NCBI GenBank assembly: GCA_963205295.1
Contig: CAUJIY010000165.1
Location: forward strand, 1 to 64,000
Direction of reading: 5' to 3'
Source of the DNA: Pseudomonadota bacterium
GTDB taxonomy: Bacteria > Pseudomonadota > Gammaproteobacteria > Steroidobacterales > GCA-2729495
Length of the DNA: 64,000 bases
The notes under the pieces were generated by a model. That model had not been told where the DNA came from. It saw only the letters and a program-made list of their open reading frames with translations, and ran no database searches. Positions 48,992-57,443 of this stretch are shown piece by piece. The translations under genes and the position numbers were made by a program. The first letter of the stretch is position 1; the number at the start of each line of letters is the position of its first letter.

Positions 48992-50665
48992 ATGCAGATG
49001 ACAGGAACGCGACGCAGAATCGGCGAACGTGGCCACGACCTCATCCGCGAACCGCTCCTCAACAAGGGAGCCGCGTTCTCGCCGGAAGAGCGCCATGCGT
49101 TCGGTCTGGAAGGGCTGCTGCCCTGGCGCTCGATACCGATCGAACTGCAGCGCCGGCGCGTGCTCGCCAACCTCGACGTCATCACTGATCCCCTGCAGAA
49201 GTATGTCTCGCTGGCAGCGCTGCAGGATCGCAACGAGTACCTGTATTTCGATGTGTTGATGCACCGCCTCGAGGAACTGCTGCCGATCGTGTACACGCCG
49301 ACGGTGGGGCTCGCCACACAGCGCTTCAGCCACGTCTTCCAGCGTGGCCGCGGCGTGTGGATCACGCCCGACATGCAGGGCCGGGTGGCAACTGTGCTGC
49401 GCCAGGCGGCCGGCGGACGCCAGGTCCGGCTGATCGTCGCCACGGACAACGAGTCCATCCTCGGCATCGGCGACCAGGGCGCCGGTGGCATCGCCATTGC
49501 AATCGGCAAGCTGTCGATCTACACGGCCGCGGCAGGAATCGACCCTGCCATGGTGCTGCCGGTGAGTCTTGACGTCGGTACCGACAACGAGGAACTGCGC
49601 ACCGATCCGCTGTATCTCGGCTGGCCGGAACGTCGCCTGCGCGGCGCGGCGTATCAGCAACTGCTCGACGAATTCGTCACCGCGGTCACCGCGGTGTTCC
49701 CCGGGGCGCTCGTGCAGTGGGAAGACCTGCGCAAGGACAACGCCCTGCAGGTCCTCGACCGTTATCGCGAACGGCTGCCGTCGTTCAACGACGACATCCA
49801 GGGCACCGGCGCCGTGGCGCTGGCCGGCATGCTCACCGCCGGACGGATCACCGGCCGTCGTCTCGTCGACGAGCGCGTGGTGATCCTCGGCGGCGGCGCC
49901 GCAGGCCTAGGCATCGCGCGCCAGATCCGTGCCGGCCTGCAGGCCGAAGGCGGTGCCGATGCCGGCGACGTACCGCGTATCGCGGTTCTCGACAGCAAGG
50001 GGCTGATCGTCGCCGATGCAGACATGGACGCCTACAAACGCGAATTGGCCTGGGATCCGCGCACTGCTGCGCGGATCGGCCTCGAGCGCGGCCGGCGCAC
50101 GCTCGCCGACGTGGTGGCGGCGTTCCGGCCGACGGTGTTGATCGGGACGTCCGGGCAGCCCGGGGCCTTTTCGCGCGAGATCGTCATGCGCATGGCCGCC
50201 GAGGTCCCGCGTCCGGTGATCCTGCCGCTCTCGAATCCGACTGCGAACTGCGAAGCCTTGCCGGCCGACCTTTACGCCTGGACGGACGGGCGTGCGCTGG
50301 TGGCCACCGGCAGCCCGTTTCCCGACGTCGAGGTCGCCGGCGTTCGCCGCCGGGTCGGGCAGGGCAACAACGCGTTCATATTCCCCGGAGTCGGTCTGGC
50401 GGCCCTGGCCGGCAATCTCGAGCGGATCGACGATCGGGCCTTCACCACGGCCGCCCGCGCGCTGGCCGCGAGCGTCACCGAGGCGGACCTCGCCAGCGGG
50501 CTCCTGTACCCACAGGCGAACCGGTTGCGCCTGGCGGCACGCGAGGTCGCCACCGCGGTGCTGCGCGACCTGCTGGGTGACAAGGATGCCGAGGGGATGC
50601 CGGTGGCTGAGCGGGTCGCGGCGACGATGTGGGCGCCTGTGTACCCGACGTTCGAGAGCCGATAA
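48992..50665 (+). CDS. maeA: NAD-dependent malic enzyme (MaeA type)
   Basis: 557 residues from ATG 48992; the ATG at 48998 is better spaced from GGAG and is equally likely. Decarboxylates malate to pyruvate. Signatures: EELLPIVYTPTVGLATQRFS, RGRGVWITPDMQG, RLIVATDNESILGIGDQGAGG, VQWEDLRKDNALQVLDRYR, SFNDDIQGTGAVALAGML, ILGGGAAGLGIARQI and ILPLSNPTANCEALPADL. The long single-subunit form matches eukaryotic/E. coli MaeA rather than the MaeB-phosphotransacetylase type. Confidence 0.94.
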   Translation: MQMTGTRRRIGERGHDLIREPLLNKGAAFSPEERHAFGLEGLLPWRSIPIELQRRRVLANLDVITDPLQKYVSLAALQDRNEYLYFDVLMHRLEELLPIVYTPTVGLATQRFSHVFQRGRGVWITPDMQGRVATVLRQAAGGRQVRLIVATDNESILGIGDQGAGGIAIAIGKLSIYTAAAGIDPAMVLPVSLDVGTDNEELRTDPLYLGWPERRLRGAAYQQLLDEFVTAVTAVFPGALVQWEDLRKDNALQVLDRYRERLPSFNDDIQGTGAVALAGMLTAGRITGRRLVDERVVILGGGAAGLGIARQIRAGLQAEGGADAGDVPRIAVLDSKGLIVADADMDAYKRELAWDPRTAARIGLERGRRTLADVVAAFRPTVLIGTSGQPGAFSREIVMRMAAEVPRPVILPLSNPTANCEALPADLYAWTDGRALVATGSPFPDVEVAGVRRRVGQGNNAFIFPGVGLAALAGNLERIDDRAFTTAARALAASVTEADLASGLLYPQANRLRLAAREVATAVLRDLLGDKDAEGMPVAERVAATMWAPVYPTFESR

Positions 50666-50712
50666 AGGGCCTTGGGGACAGCGACCGAACGGTATCCAAA
50701 CATGTGATTTAC

Positions 50713-50728
50713 CATAATATACATTATG
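50713..50728. promoter_or_regulatory. perfect AT-rich palindrome in a convergent gap
   Basis: CATAAT-ATAC-ATTATG, perfect 6-bp arms, in the 109-base gap between convergent maeA and the glycerophosphodiesterase gene. It has no T-tract and no gene starts here, so neither a terminator nor an operator role is obvious. Confidence 0.3.
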
Positions 50729-50774
50729 CGCTATTTGGACTGATCAGGCTGACGGGTTGGCAGCGGCTACCGGC

Positions 50775-51716
50775 TCAGCCCGGGATGTAACGCCCGACCC
50801 ACCCGGCCACCAGGTCGGGAAAGTCCGTGAACAGGCCGTCCGCCCGCAGCTGGCCGAGCACGAGGTCGAGCACTTCATCCACGCTATCGCAACCAGCGGG
50901 CAGTTCCTCGCGCCGCAAGGTGTACGGGTGCACGACGAGGCCAGCGGCGTGCGCATCGGCGACGAGCCCCGTGGCAATCGGCCCGCCTGCGCCGCGTCCT
51001 GCGCAGATCAGCCGCAACGACGGGCCGATGCCCTGCGCGTAGCTGGCAATACCCGCCAGCGCCGCCGCCGACGGCGGTCCACCGGCGCTGTCGAGCAACT
51101 GCACCAGCGGCAGCCGGCAGCCGAGATCGGTACGCAGTCGCTGCAGCTCGGCCGCCTCGAAGCACTGGACGAATACGCGGCCATCGGCCGCGTCATAGCC
51201 TGCGTCCGCCAGCGCCTCGAGCACGCGCGCGCCGAGATCGATGCCATGCCGACGATGCCAGGCCGGATCTTTGACCTCGGGGTACAGGCCGAGCGGCCTG
51301 CCCATGGCATCCCCGAGCCCGCGGATGAATGCCATTTCCTCGGCGAACGTCGGGATGGCAAAGCGGCCTGCACCGTCCGGGAAACGCCCCGGGAAACGTG
51401 CGCTGCAGCTGCCCGCCGCGCGCCGCTCGCCGATGGTGAGCTCACGGATCTCGGCCAGGGTGAAGTCGATGCAGTAGAAACAACCGTCCGCCCGCTGGCG
51501 TCCCGGGAACCGGGTCGCCACATCGGTCATGGCGTCGAGGACGAGATCGTGGAAAACGATGAGTTCGCCATCGCGCGTAGCGACGACGTCCTGCTCGAGG
51601 TAGTCGGCGCCCATGCCGGCGGCGAGCGCCTTGGCGACCAGCGTGTGTTCGGGCAGATAGCCGCTGGCGCCGCGATGCGCGATGACGACTGGGCGGCCGG
51701 GGAGCGTCGCTCGCAT
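50775..51716 (-). CDS. glycerophosphodiester phosphodiesterase
   Basis: 313 residues from MRATLPGRP. Cleaves glycerophosphodiesters to glycerol 3-phosphate and alcohol. Signatures: VVIAHRGASGYLPEHTLVA, GADYLEQDVVATRDGELIVFHD, LGLYPEVKDPAWHRRHG and VVHPYTLRREELP. It is GlpQ-like in length and motifs but shows no signal peptide, so it may act in the cytoplasm. It follows the FNR-like gene after 16 bases on the same strand. Confidence 0.9.
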   Translation of the reverse strand: MRATLPGRPVVIAHRGASGYLPEHTLVAKALAAGMGADYLEQDVVATRDGELIVFHDLVLDAMTDVATRFPGRQRADGCFYCIDFTLAEIRELTIGERRAAGSCSARFPGRFPDGAGRFAIPTFAEEMAFIRGLGDAMGRPLGLYPEVKDPAWHRRHGIDLGARVLEALADAGYDAADGRVFVQCFEAAELQRLRTDLGCRLPLVQLLDSAGGPPSAAALAGIASYAQGIGPSLRLICAGRGAGGPIATGLVADAHAAGLVVHPYTLRREELPAGCDSVDEVLDLVLGQLRADGLFTDFPDLVAGWVGRYIPG

Positions 51717-51732
51717 GCCGCCCGTTTCCGGC

Positions 51733-52764
51733 TCAGGCGTCCCCGGCCACACCCAGGCGCTGCTGCATGATCGGGCTGGTCGTGGTGTACTGCAGGTGCA
51801 CCTTGCGGCCAGGTTCGATCAGCGCCTTCGCCGCGAACGCGGCGAGCGCCGCCTCGTGGAAGCCGCTCAGGATGAGCTTCTTCTTGCCGGGATAATCGCA
51901 GATGTCCCCGATCGCGAACACGCCGGGGATGTTGCTCTGGAAGGTGGCGGTGTCGACCTTGATCGCCTTGCGCTCCATCTCCAGGCCCCACTCGAGAATC
52001 GGGCCGAGCTTGGGCGACATGCCGAAGAAGGCAAAAAGATGATCGGCCGCGAGCACGTGGTTGGTGCCGTCGTCCTGGCGGATCTCCACCCCGGTCAGCC
52101 GGGTACCGTCGGCCTGGTAACTGGTGGCGTTGCCGAACTCGATCAGCCTGGCGCGACCGGCCGTGACCAGTTCGCGGAACGCCGCCAGCGAGGCCGGTGC
52201 CGCCCGGAACTGGTCGGAACGGTGTACCAGCGTCAGGTTGCGTGCCCCGGGCGCGAGCGCCAGCGCCCAGTCGAGAGCGCTGTCGCCGCCGCCGAGGATC
52301 ACCAGGTCCTGGCCCTCGAATCGGCCCGGCTCGCGCACGCGGTAGTGCACCGTGACCTCCTCGAGCGCCTCGAGACCCGGCAGCTTCAGCTTGCGCGGCT
52401 GGAACGAGCCCACACCGCCGGCGACGAAAACCGTCTTGGCGAGGAACTCGCTGCCGCGCGAGGTGCGTACGAGGAACCTGCCGTTCTCGCCCTTGAGTTC
52501 GGTCACCTCCTCGCCGAGGTGCATGCCGGGCTTGAACGGAGCGATCTGATGCATGAGCGCATCGACCAGTCCCTGCCCGGTGCACACGGGCACCGCGGGA
52601 ATGTCGTAGATGGGCTTGTCCGGGTAGAGCCAGGTGCACTGCCCGCCGACGGCAGGCAGGGAATCGACGATGTCGCTGTGGATGCCGAGCAGACCCAGCT
52701 CGAACACCTGGAACAGGCCGCAGGGGCCGGCACCGACGATGAGGGCATCAGTTTCAGTGGTCAT
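51733..52764 (-). CDS. thioredoxin-reductase-like ferredoxin/flavodoxin-NADP+ reductase (type 2 FNR)
   Basis: 343 residues from MTTETDALIVGAG. FAD motif GAGPCGLFQVFELG, VGGQCTWLYPDKPIYDIPA, NADP motif ILGGGDSALDWALALA, and FAIGDICDYPGKKKLILSG. There is no CxxC redox pair, which separates it from true thioredoxin reductase and fits the TrxR-like FNR family of Bacillus and Chlorobium. The track ORF adds 33 unsupported codons. A good promoter lies upstream, and the phosphodiesterase gene is downstream. Confidence 0.88.
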   Translation of the reverse strand: MTTETDALIVGAGPCGLFQVFELGLLGIHSDIVDSLPAVGGQCTWLYPDKPIYDIPAVPVCTGQGLVDALMHQIAPFKPGMHLGEEVTELKGENGRFLVRTSRGSEFLAKTVFVAGGVGSFQPRKLKLPGLEALEEVTVHYRVREPGRFEGQDLVILGGGDSALDWALALAPGARNLTLVHRSDQFRAAPASLAAFRELVTAGRARLIEFGNATSYQADGTRLTGVEIRQDDGTNHVLAADHLFAFFGMSPKLGPILEWGLEMERKAIKVDTATFQSNIPGVFAIGDICDYPGKKKLILSGFHEAALAAFAAKALIEPGRKVHLQYTTTSPIMQQRLGVAGDA

Positions 52765-52815
52765 GGACGTAGGGCGTGATATCGCGGCCGGCACGGCACC
52801 CCGCGGGAGGCGGCG

Positions 52816-52844
52816 AATATACTGCACCGCCCCGTCGTCAACAA
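52816..52844 (-). promoter_or_regulatory. promoter of the FNR-like gene
   Basis: On the minus strand TTGTTG (complement of 52839-52844), 17 bases, TATATT (complement of 52816-52821), with the ATG about 50 bases further. This makes the gene independent of the TIR-like gene upstream on the same strand. Confidence 0.45.
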
Positions 52845-52882
52845 GCGCGGCGCTTTGTCGCAACGACCGCGTGGCCGCCGGC

Positions 52883-53338
52883 TCAGTCGAGCTTGAACTC
52901 GATCACTTCCCATTCCCCGGAGCTGTCGTTGCGGGCGAGCCGCTTGATCGCCTCCGAGATGGTGCGGGCGTTCCAGTCGACGACGTCGTCGGCCTTGTCG
53001 AGCAGCGCCTTCTTGATCACCACGGTTTCGCCGAATGACTTGATCGCCAGCACCGGTTTCTTCAGCCCCTTGGCCGCGTCGACCTGGAACGTGACGAGCA
53101 CGGGATTGCCGGCGAACAGCGTAACCGGCAGGATCACGATCTCGGCAAGCTGGATCTGCCGGCGCAATTCTTCGTGGACGGCCTCGGTCGACCCGCCGGC
53201 CGGGCTGGCCGCCGGATTGCTGCAGTTGTGATAGTAGAAATTCGGCCGGCTCTCGAGGTACTCGAAAACCCGCAGGTAGTCGGGGTGTTCGCTGAACGTG
53301 TGCACGACGAACACCCGGATGGGATTTGCTTCCGACAT
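52883..53338 (-). CDS. stand-alone TIR-like (ThsB/MTH538-type) domain protein
   Basis: 151 residues from MSEANPIRVF, with GGAG eight bases upstream. The order of strands and helices is TIR-like: RVFVVHTFSEHPDYLRVFEYL, HNCSNPAA, EELRRQIQLAEIVILPVTLF, then FQVDAAKGLKKPVLAIKSFG. In the PF08937 TIR-like family (which includes Thoeris ThsB) the helix after the fourth strand usually has W-V-x-x-E; here the Glu position is Gln 85. NAD cleavage is therefore uncertain and a scaffold or binding role is possible. It is divergent from an EEP hydrolase gene with about 115 bases between. Confidence 0.6.
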   Translation of the reverse strand: MSEANPIRVFVVHTFSEHPDYLRVFEYLESRPNFYYHNCSNPAASPAGGSTEAVHEELRRQIQLAEIVILPVTLFAGNPVLVTFQVDAAKGLKKPVLAIKSFGETVVIKKALLDKADDVVDWNARTISEAIKRLARNDSSGEWEVIEFKLD

Positions 53339-53453
53339 CGTTCCACTCCCCTGCGGCACCCTGTACCGCAGACACGCACCCGTGGTCCCGGCAGGGATCT
53401 GCCGGTCATGCAGGTTCCAACCATCGTCGAGCAGCAATTACACTGTCAAGGAC

Positions 53454-54194
53454 ATGCGTCTCCTCGTTTACAACATCCGCTACGCCGTCGGCGCCGGGGC
53501 CCCGTCCCACGTGCCGGTCCCCGGGGCCGGGTACCTGTTCGGCAACCCCGGCAACCTCGAGAACATCATCGGCTTCCTCAAGGGCGAGCGCCCGGACATC
53601 GTCGGCCTGATCGAGGTCGACATCGGCTCCGTGCGCAGTGCCCGGGTGAACCAGGCCGAGACCATCGCCACGGCGCTGGGCCACTATTCGTCGTACGAGT
53701 GCAAGTACGGCGAGGAGTCGGTCAACCAGTACCTGCCCATCCTGCGCAAGCAGGCCAATGCCTTCCTGGCCGGGCCGGGCGTGACCGGCGAACGATTCCA
53801 CTATTTCGATACTGGCATCAAGCGCCTCGTCATCGAGCTCGAACTCGAGCAGGTGGCGATCTTCCTGGTGCACCTGTCGCTGAAGTACCGTCACCGGCAT
53901 TTCCAGCTCCGTCACCTCTACGAACTGGTGAAGCGCTGCCGCAAGCCGGTCATCATCGCCGGCGACTTCAATACCTTCTGGGGTGAGAACGAGATCTTCC
54001 TGTTCAAGGAGGCGCTCGGCCTGCGTAGCGCCAATGCCCATGGACTGCCGTCTTTTCCGAGCCGGGCACCACGGCTGGAGCTCGATTTCATCCTCTACGG
54101 GCCTGGCATAGAAGTGACCGACTTCCGGGTGCCCAGGGTCGGTTATTCCGACCATCTGCCGCTGGTCTGCGACTTCGAGGTGAACGGTTCGTGA
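53454..54194 (+). CDS. endonuclease/exonuclease/phosphatase (EEP) family hydrolase
   Basis: 246 residues. EEP catalytic motifs: LLVYNIRY, DIVGLIEVD with the metal Glu, HLSLKYRHRH, AGDFNTFWGENE, LDFILYGPGI and GYSDHLPLVCDF with the catalytic His. The family includes exonuclease III-like nucleases, inositol phosphatases and sphingomyelinases; this short form without signal peptide could act on nucleic acid or a phosphoester. TACACT may be a -10 nine bases before ATG. It overlaps the fadJ-like gene by 4 bases (GTGA), so the two are coupled. Confidence 0.8.
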   Translation: MRLLVYNIRYAVGAGAPSHVPVPGAGYLFGNPGNLENIIGFLKGERPDIVGLIEVDIGSVRSARVNQAETIATALGHYSSYECKYGEESVNQYLPILRKQANAFLAGPGVTGERFHYFDTGIKRLVIELELEQVAIFLVHLSLKYRHRHFQLRHLYELVKRCRKPVIIAGDFNTFWGENEIFLFKEALGLRSANAHGLPSFPSRAPRLELDFILYGPGIEVTDFRVPRVGYSDHLPLVCDFEVNGS

Positions 54195-56245
54195 CCACGA
54201 CGGACGCGACCCTGCCGCAATTCTCCTGCTGGCGGCTCGAACGCGATCCCGCTGGCATTTGCTGGCTCGGTCTCGACCGGCCGGATACCAGCACCAACAC
54301 GCTGTCGCGCGCGGTGATGCAGGAACTCGACCAGGCTCTCGCGCACCTCGAGCGGGCCGGCGCGACGGGGCTCGTCCTCTGGTCGGGCAAGGCGGATGGC
54401 TTCGTCGCCGGCGCCGACATCCACGAGTTTCCGGCCATCCGCACGGCAGACGAAGCGCACGAACTCGTGACCCAGGGGCAGCGCATCCTGCAGCGGCTCG
54501 AGTCCCTCCCCTGTCCCAGCGTCGCGGTGATCAACGGCAATGCCCTCGGCGGTGGCCTCGAACTGGCACTCGCGGCGACCTGGCGGCTCGGCCTGGACAC
54601 GGTGCGCGGTCCCTGCCTCGGCCTGCCCGAAGTCCAGCTTGGGCTACACCCCGGCTTCGGTGGCACCGTGCGTACCGTACGCCTGGCTGGCGTGCGCCAC
54701 GCGTTGGAGCTCATGCTGGCCGGACGCACGATCGGCATGGCCGATGGGGTGAAATGGGGGCTCATCGACCGCCTGTCGAGTCCCGATCGCTGGCGCGAAG
54801 ACGCTTCGCGGCTGTTGCGCATGCCGCGACCGCGGCGTCGCGTGCCATGGCCCGATACCCTGCTGGCCCTGGGGCCGGCGCGCCGCTGGTTGAGCAGCAG
54901 GCTGGTGCAGCAGGCCCGGCGCAAGGCCGATCCGCGCCACTACCCGGCCCCGTTTGCCATGATCGACCTGTGGCGTGAGCATGCAGCCACCGGCCCGGCG
55001 GCCTACGCGGCCGAAGCCCGCTCGTTCGCGCGTCTCGCCGTCACGCCGACCTCGCGCAACCTCGTCCGGGTGTTCTTTCTGCAGGATCGCCTGAAGCGCC
55101 TGGCCGGACGTGCAGCGCAACCGGCGACGCGGGTCCATGTCGTCGGCGCGGGTGTCATGGGTGGCGACATCGCCGCCTGGTGCGCGGCCCGCGGACTCGA
55201 GGTGACCCTGCAGGATCGCGCGATGAAGTACGTCGAGCCCGCGCTGGCACGTGCGGAAAAACTGTTCACGCGCCGCTTTCGCGACGACGCCGGGGGGCTC
55301 GCCGCCGCCCGACAGCGGCTGCAGCCCGACACTGCCGGCGTGGGCGTCGCCACCGCTGATGTCGTGATCGAAGCCATCTACGAGGACCTGGCAGCGAAGC
55401 AGGCGCTGTGGCGCGACGTCGAGAGCCGGGCACGTCCGGACTGCGTGCTGGCGACGAACACCAGCAGCATTCCGCTGCAGGACCTGGGCACCTGCCTGGC
55501 GCGTCCGGACCGTCTCATCGGCCTGCACTTCTTCAATCCCGTCGCCAGGCTGCCACTGGTGGAAGTCGTGCGCACGCCGACGACCGCCGGCACCGCCCTC
55601 CAGGCGGGCCTGGAGTTCACGCGCCAGATCGGCAAGCTGCCGATACCGTGCCGCAGCCACCCGGGCTTTCTCGTCAATCGCATCCTCGCTCCCTACCTCG
55701 CCGAGGCGATAGCTCTGGCGCAGGAAGGCGTGCCCCTGGCGGAAATCGATGCGGCGGCGACTGCCTTCGGCATGCCGATGGGTCCGGTCGAACTCGCCGA
55801 TGCGGTCGGGCTCGACGTCGCCCTGCACGTCGCACGGATCCTCGCCCCGCTGTCGGGTCGCAGCATCGACCCCACGCTCGAAAAGATGGTGGCGGCCGGA
55901 CAACTCGGCCAGAAGACGGGGCGCGGCTTCTACGCCTACCGGGACGGTCGCGCCGTCAAGCCGCGCGGTACCGGCGCCGTGTCGGCCGAGGTGCAGGACC
56001 GCCTGATGCTCGCGCTGCTGAACGAGGCCGCACAGTGCCTGGCCGAGGACATCGTCGACGATGCCGACCTCGTCGACGCCGGCGTGATCTTCGGCACGGG
56101 CTTTGCGCCTTTCCGCGGCGGCCCGCTCCACCACGCACGCCAGACCGGCATCGATGCCGTGGTCCACCGTCTCACGGAACTTGCCGCCCGCCATGGGCCA
56201 CGCTTCACCCCATCGGGTGGCTGGCAGAAGCTGCGCGCGATGTGA
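54191..56245 (+). CDS. FadB/FadJ-like enoyl-CoA hydratase / 3-hydroxyacyl-CoA dehydrogenase
   Basis: 684 residues, GTG start. N-terminal crotonase domain: SGKADGFVAGADIHEF, NALGGGLELALAATW and GLPEVQLGLHPGFGGTVR, with both catalytic Glu (in GGGLE and LPE) present. C-terminal dehydrogenase: VHVVGAGVMGGDIAAWCAA, ATNTSSIPLQDLG, HFFNPVARLPLVEVVR and HPGFLVNRILAPY. Two steps of fatty acid beta-oxidation. The usual thiolase partner is not adjacent; instead it is coupled to an EEP hydrolase, an unusual neighbour. Confidence 0.93.
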   Translation: MTTTDATLPQFSCWRLERDPAGICWLGLDRPDTSTNTLSRAVMQELDQALAHLERAGATGLVLWSGKADGFVAGADIHEFPAIRTADEAHELVTQGQRILQRLESLPCPSVAVINGNALGGGLELALAATWRLGLDTVRGPCLGLPEVQLGLHPGFGGTVRTVRLAGVRHALELMLAGRTIGMADGVKWGLIDRLSSPDRWREDASRLLRMPRPRRRVPWPDTLLALGPARRWLSSRLVQQARRKADPRHYPAPFAMIDLWREHAATGPAAYAAEARSFARLAVTPTSRNLVRVFFLQDRLKRLAGRAAQPATRVHVVGAGVMGGDIAAWCAARGLEVTLQDRAMKYVEPALARAEKLFTRRFRDDAGGLAAARQRLQPDTAGVGVATADVVIEAIYEDLAAKQALWRDVESRARPDCVLATNTSSIPLQDLGTCLARPDRLIGLHFFNPVARLPLVEVVRTPTTAGTALQAGLEFTRQIGKLPIPCRSHPGFLVNRILAPYLAEAIALAQEGVPLAEIDAAATAFGMPMGPVELADAVGLDVALHVARILAPLSGRSIDPTLEKMVAAGQLGQKTGRGFYAYRDGRAVKPRGTGAVSAEVQDRLMLALLNEAAQCLAEDIVDDADLVDAGVIFGTGFAPFRGGPLHHARQTGIDAVVHRLTELAARHGPRFTPSGGWQKLRAM

Positions 56246-56279
56246 ACAGGTTCCCGTATCTCCCTAATCCCGTTATGGT

Positions 56280-56285
56280 TAAAAT
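56280..56285 (+). promoter_or_regulatory. -10-like element of the cNMP-rhodanese gene
   Basis: TAAAAT in GGTTAAAATACGG, 67 bases before the ATG. The -35 is weak. Confidence 0.3.
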
Positions 56286-56352
56286 ACGGCGCCCAACACC
56301 GGATCGGCTCGGTCCGGGACAGGTGGCGATTGTTTAACCGGCACTAACAGGC

Positions 56353-57417
56353 ATGACGGGATCTCCTCTCACCATCGAGAGCCTGCGGCGGTTTACTCCG
56401 CTCGACAGTCTCAAGCGCGAGAACATCGCGGCTCTGGCCAAGAAGATCCAGAGTCACCACCTTGATGGCGGCAAGACCCTGTTCAAGGAAGGGGACAGCG
56501 AGCGGCGCACTTTCTACCTGCTCAGCGGCACCCTGCAGCTTACCAACCAGGACGGTGGGCTGAAGACGGTACGGGCCGGCAGCGACGAAGCCCGCAACCC
56601 GATCGCTTCGATGCTGCCACGCCGCTGGACCGCCAAAGCTGTCGATCGGGTGGAGTACGTTTCGATCGACACCGACCTGCTCGATGTCATGCTGACCTGG
56701 GACCAGACCGGCAGCTACGAGGTCCACGATCTCAACACCACACAGACCGCCCCGGCACCCGACGACTGGATGACGACGCTGCTGCAGACCAAGGCGTTCC
56801 ACCGCGTACCGCCGGCGAATATCCAGGCGGTGTTCATGCGCATGCAGAAGGTCAACTGCAGCGCTGGCGAAATGGTCATCAAGCAGGGCGACGAAGGCGA
56901 CTACTTCTACGCCATCACCCGTGGCCGCTGCAGCGTCACGCGCGAGACGCCGCTCAACAAGGAAGGCATCAAGCTTGCCGAACTCGGCGTTGGCGACACC
57001 TTCGGCGAGGAAGCGCTGATCTCCGAGACGCGCCGCAACGCTTCCGTGACGATGCTCACGGACGGCTCCCTCATGCGCCTCGGCAAGGACGATTTCCGCA
57101 CCCTGCTGAACGAGCCGATGCTCGACTGGGTGACCCAGCAGGAAGCGCGCCAGATCGTCGCCCGCGGCGGCAAGTGGCTGGACGTGCGCCTGCCGAGCGA
57201 GTTCGAGAGCAACCACGAGACGGGCGCGATCAACATCCCGCTGTATTTCATCCGCCTGAAGCTCGGCACGCTCGATCCGTCGCTCACCTACGTGGTCTGC
57301 TGCGACACGGGCCGACGCAGTTCCGCAGGCGCTTTCATCCTGAACGAGCGCGGCTTCGACACCCGCGTCCTCAAGGGCGGGCTGAATACCGCCGACAAGC
57401 GCGCCGGCACCTACTGA
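56353..57417 (+). CDS. double cyclic-nucleotide-binding domain fused to rhodanese domain
   Basis: 354 residues. CNB domain 1 (about 15-120) lacks the phosphate-binding cassette. CNB domain 2 (about 145-255) has it: FGEEALISETRRNAS with the Glu and Arg that bind the cyclic phosphate, so ligand binding is plausible. A rhodanese domain follows (about 265-350) with WLDVRLPSEFESNH and the active loop VVCCDTGRRSSAGAFIL (Cys 316/317). There is no helix-turn-helix, so it is not a Crp-type regulator. It may couple cAMP or cGMP to sulfur transfer or cysteine persulfide handling; that is inference. It is convergent with pilZ. Confidence 0.82.
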   Translation: MTGSPLTIESLRRFTPLDSLKRENIAALAKKIQSHHLDGGKTLFKEGDSERRTFYLLSGTLQLTNQDGGLKTVRAGSDEARNPIASMLPRRWTAKAVDRVEYVSIDTDLLDVMLTWDQTGSYEVHDLNTTQTAPAPDDWMTTLLQTKAFHRVPPANIQAVFMRMQKVNCSAGEMVIKQGDEGDYFYAITRGRCSVTRETPLNKEGIKLAELGVGDTFGEEALISETRRNASVTMLTDGSLMRLGKDDFRTLLNEPMLDWVTQQEARQIVARGGKWLDVRLPSEFESNHETGAINIPLYFIRLKLGTLDPSLTYVVCCDTGRRSSAGAFILNERGFDTRVLKGGLNTADKRAGTY

Positions 57418-57443
57418 GACTGATCCGCCGCGCGACGGTGCGT

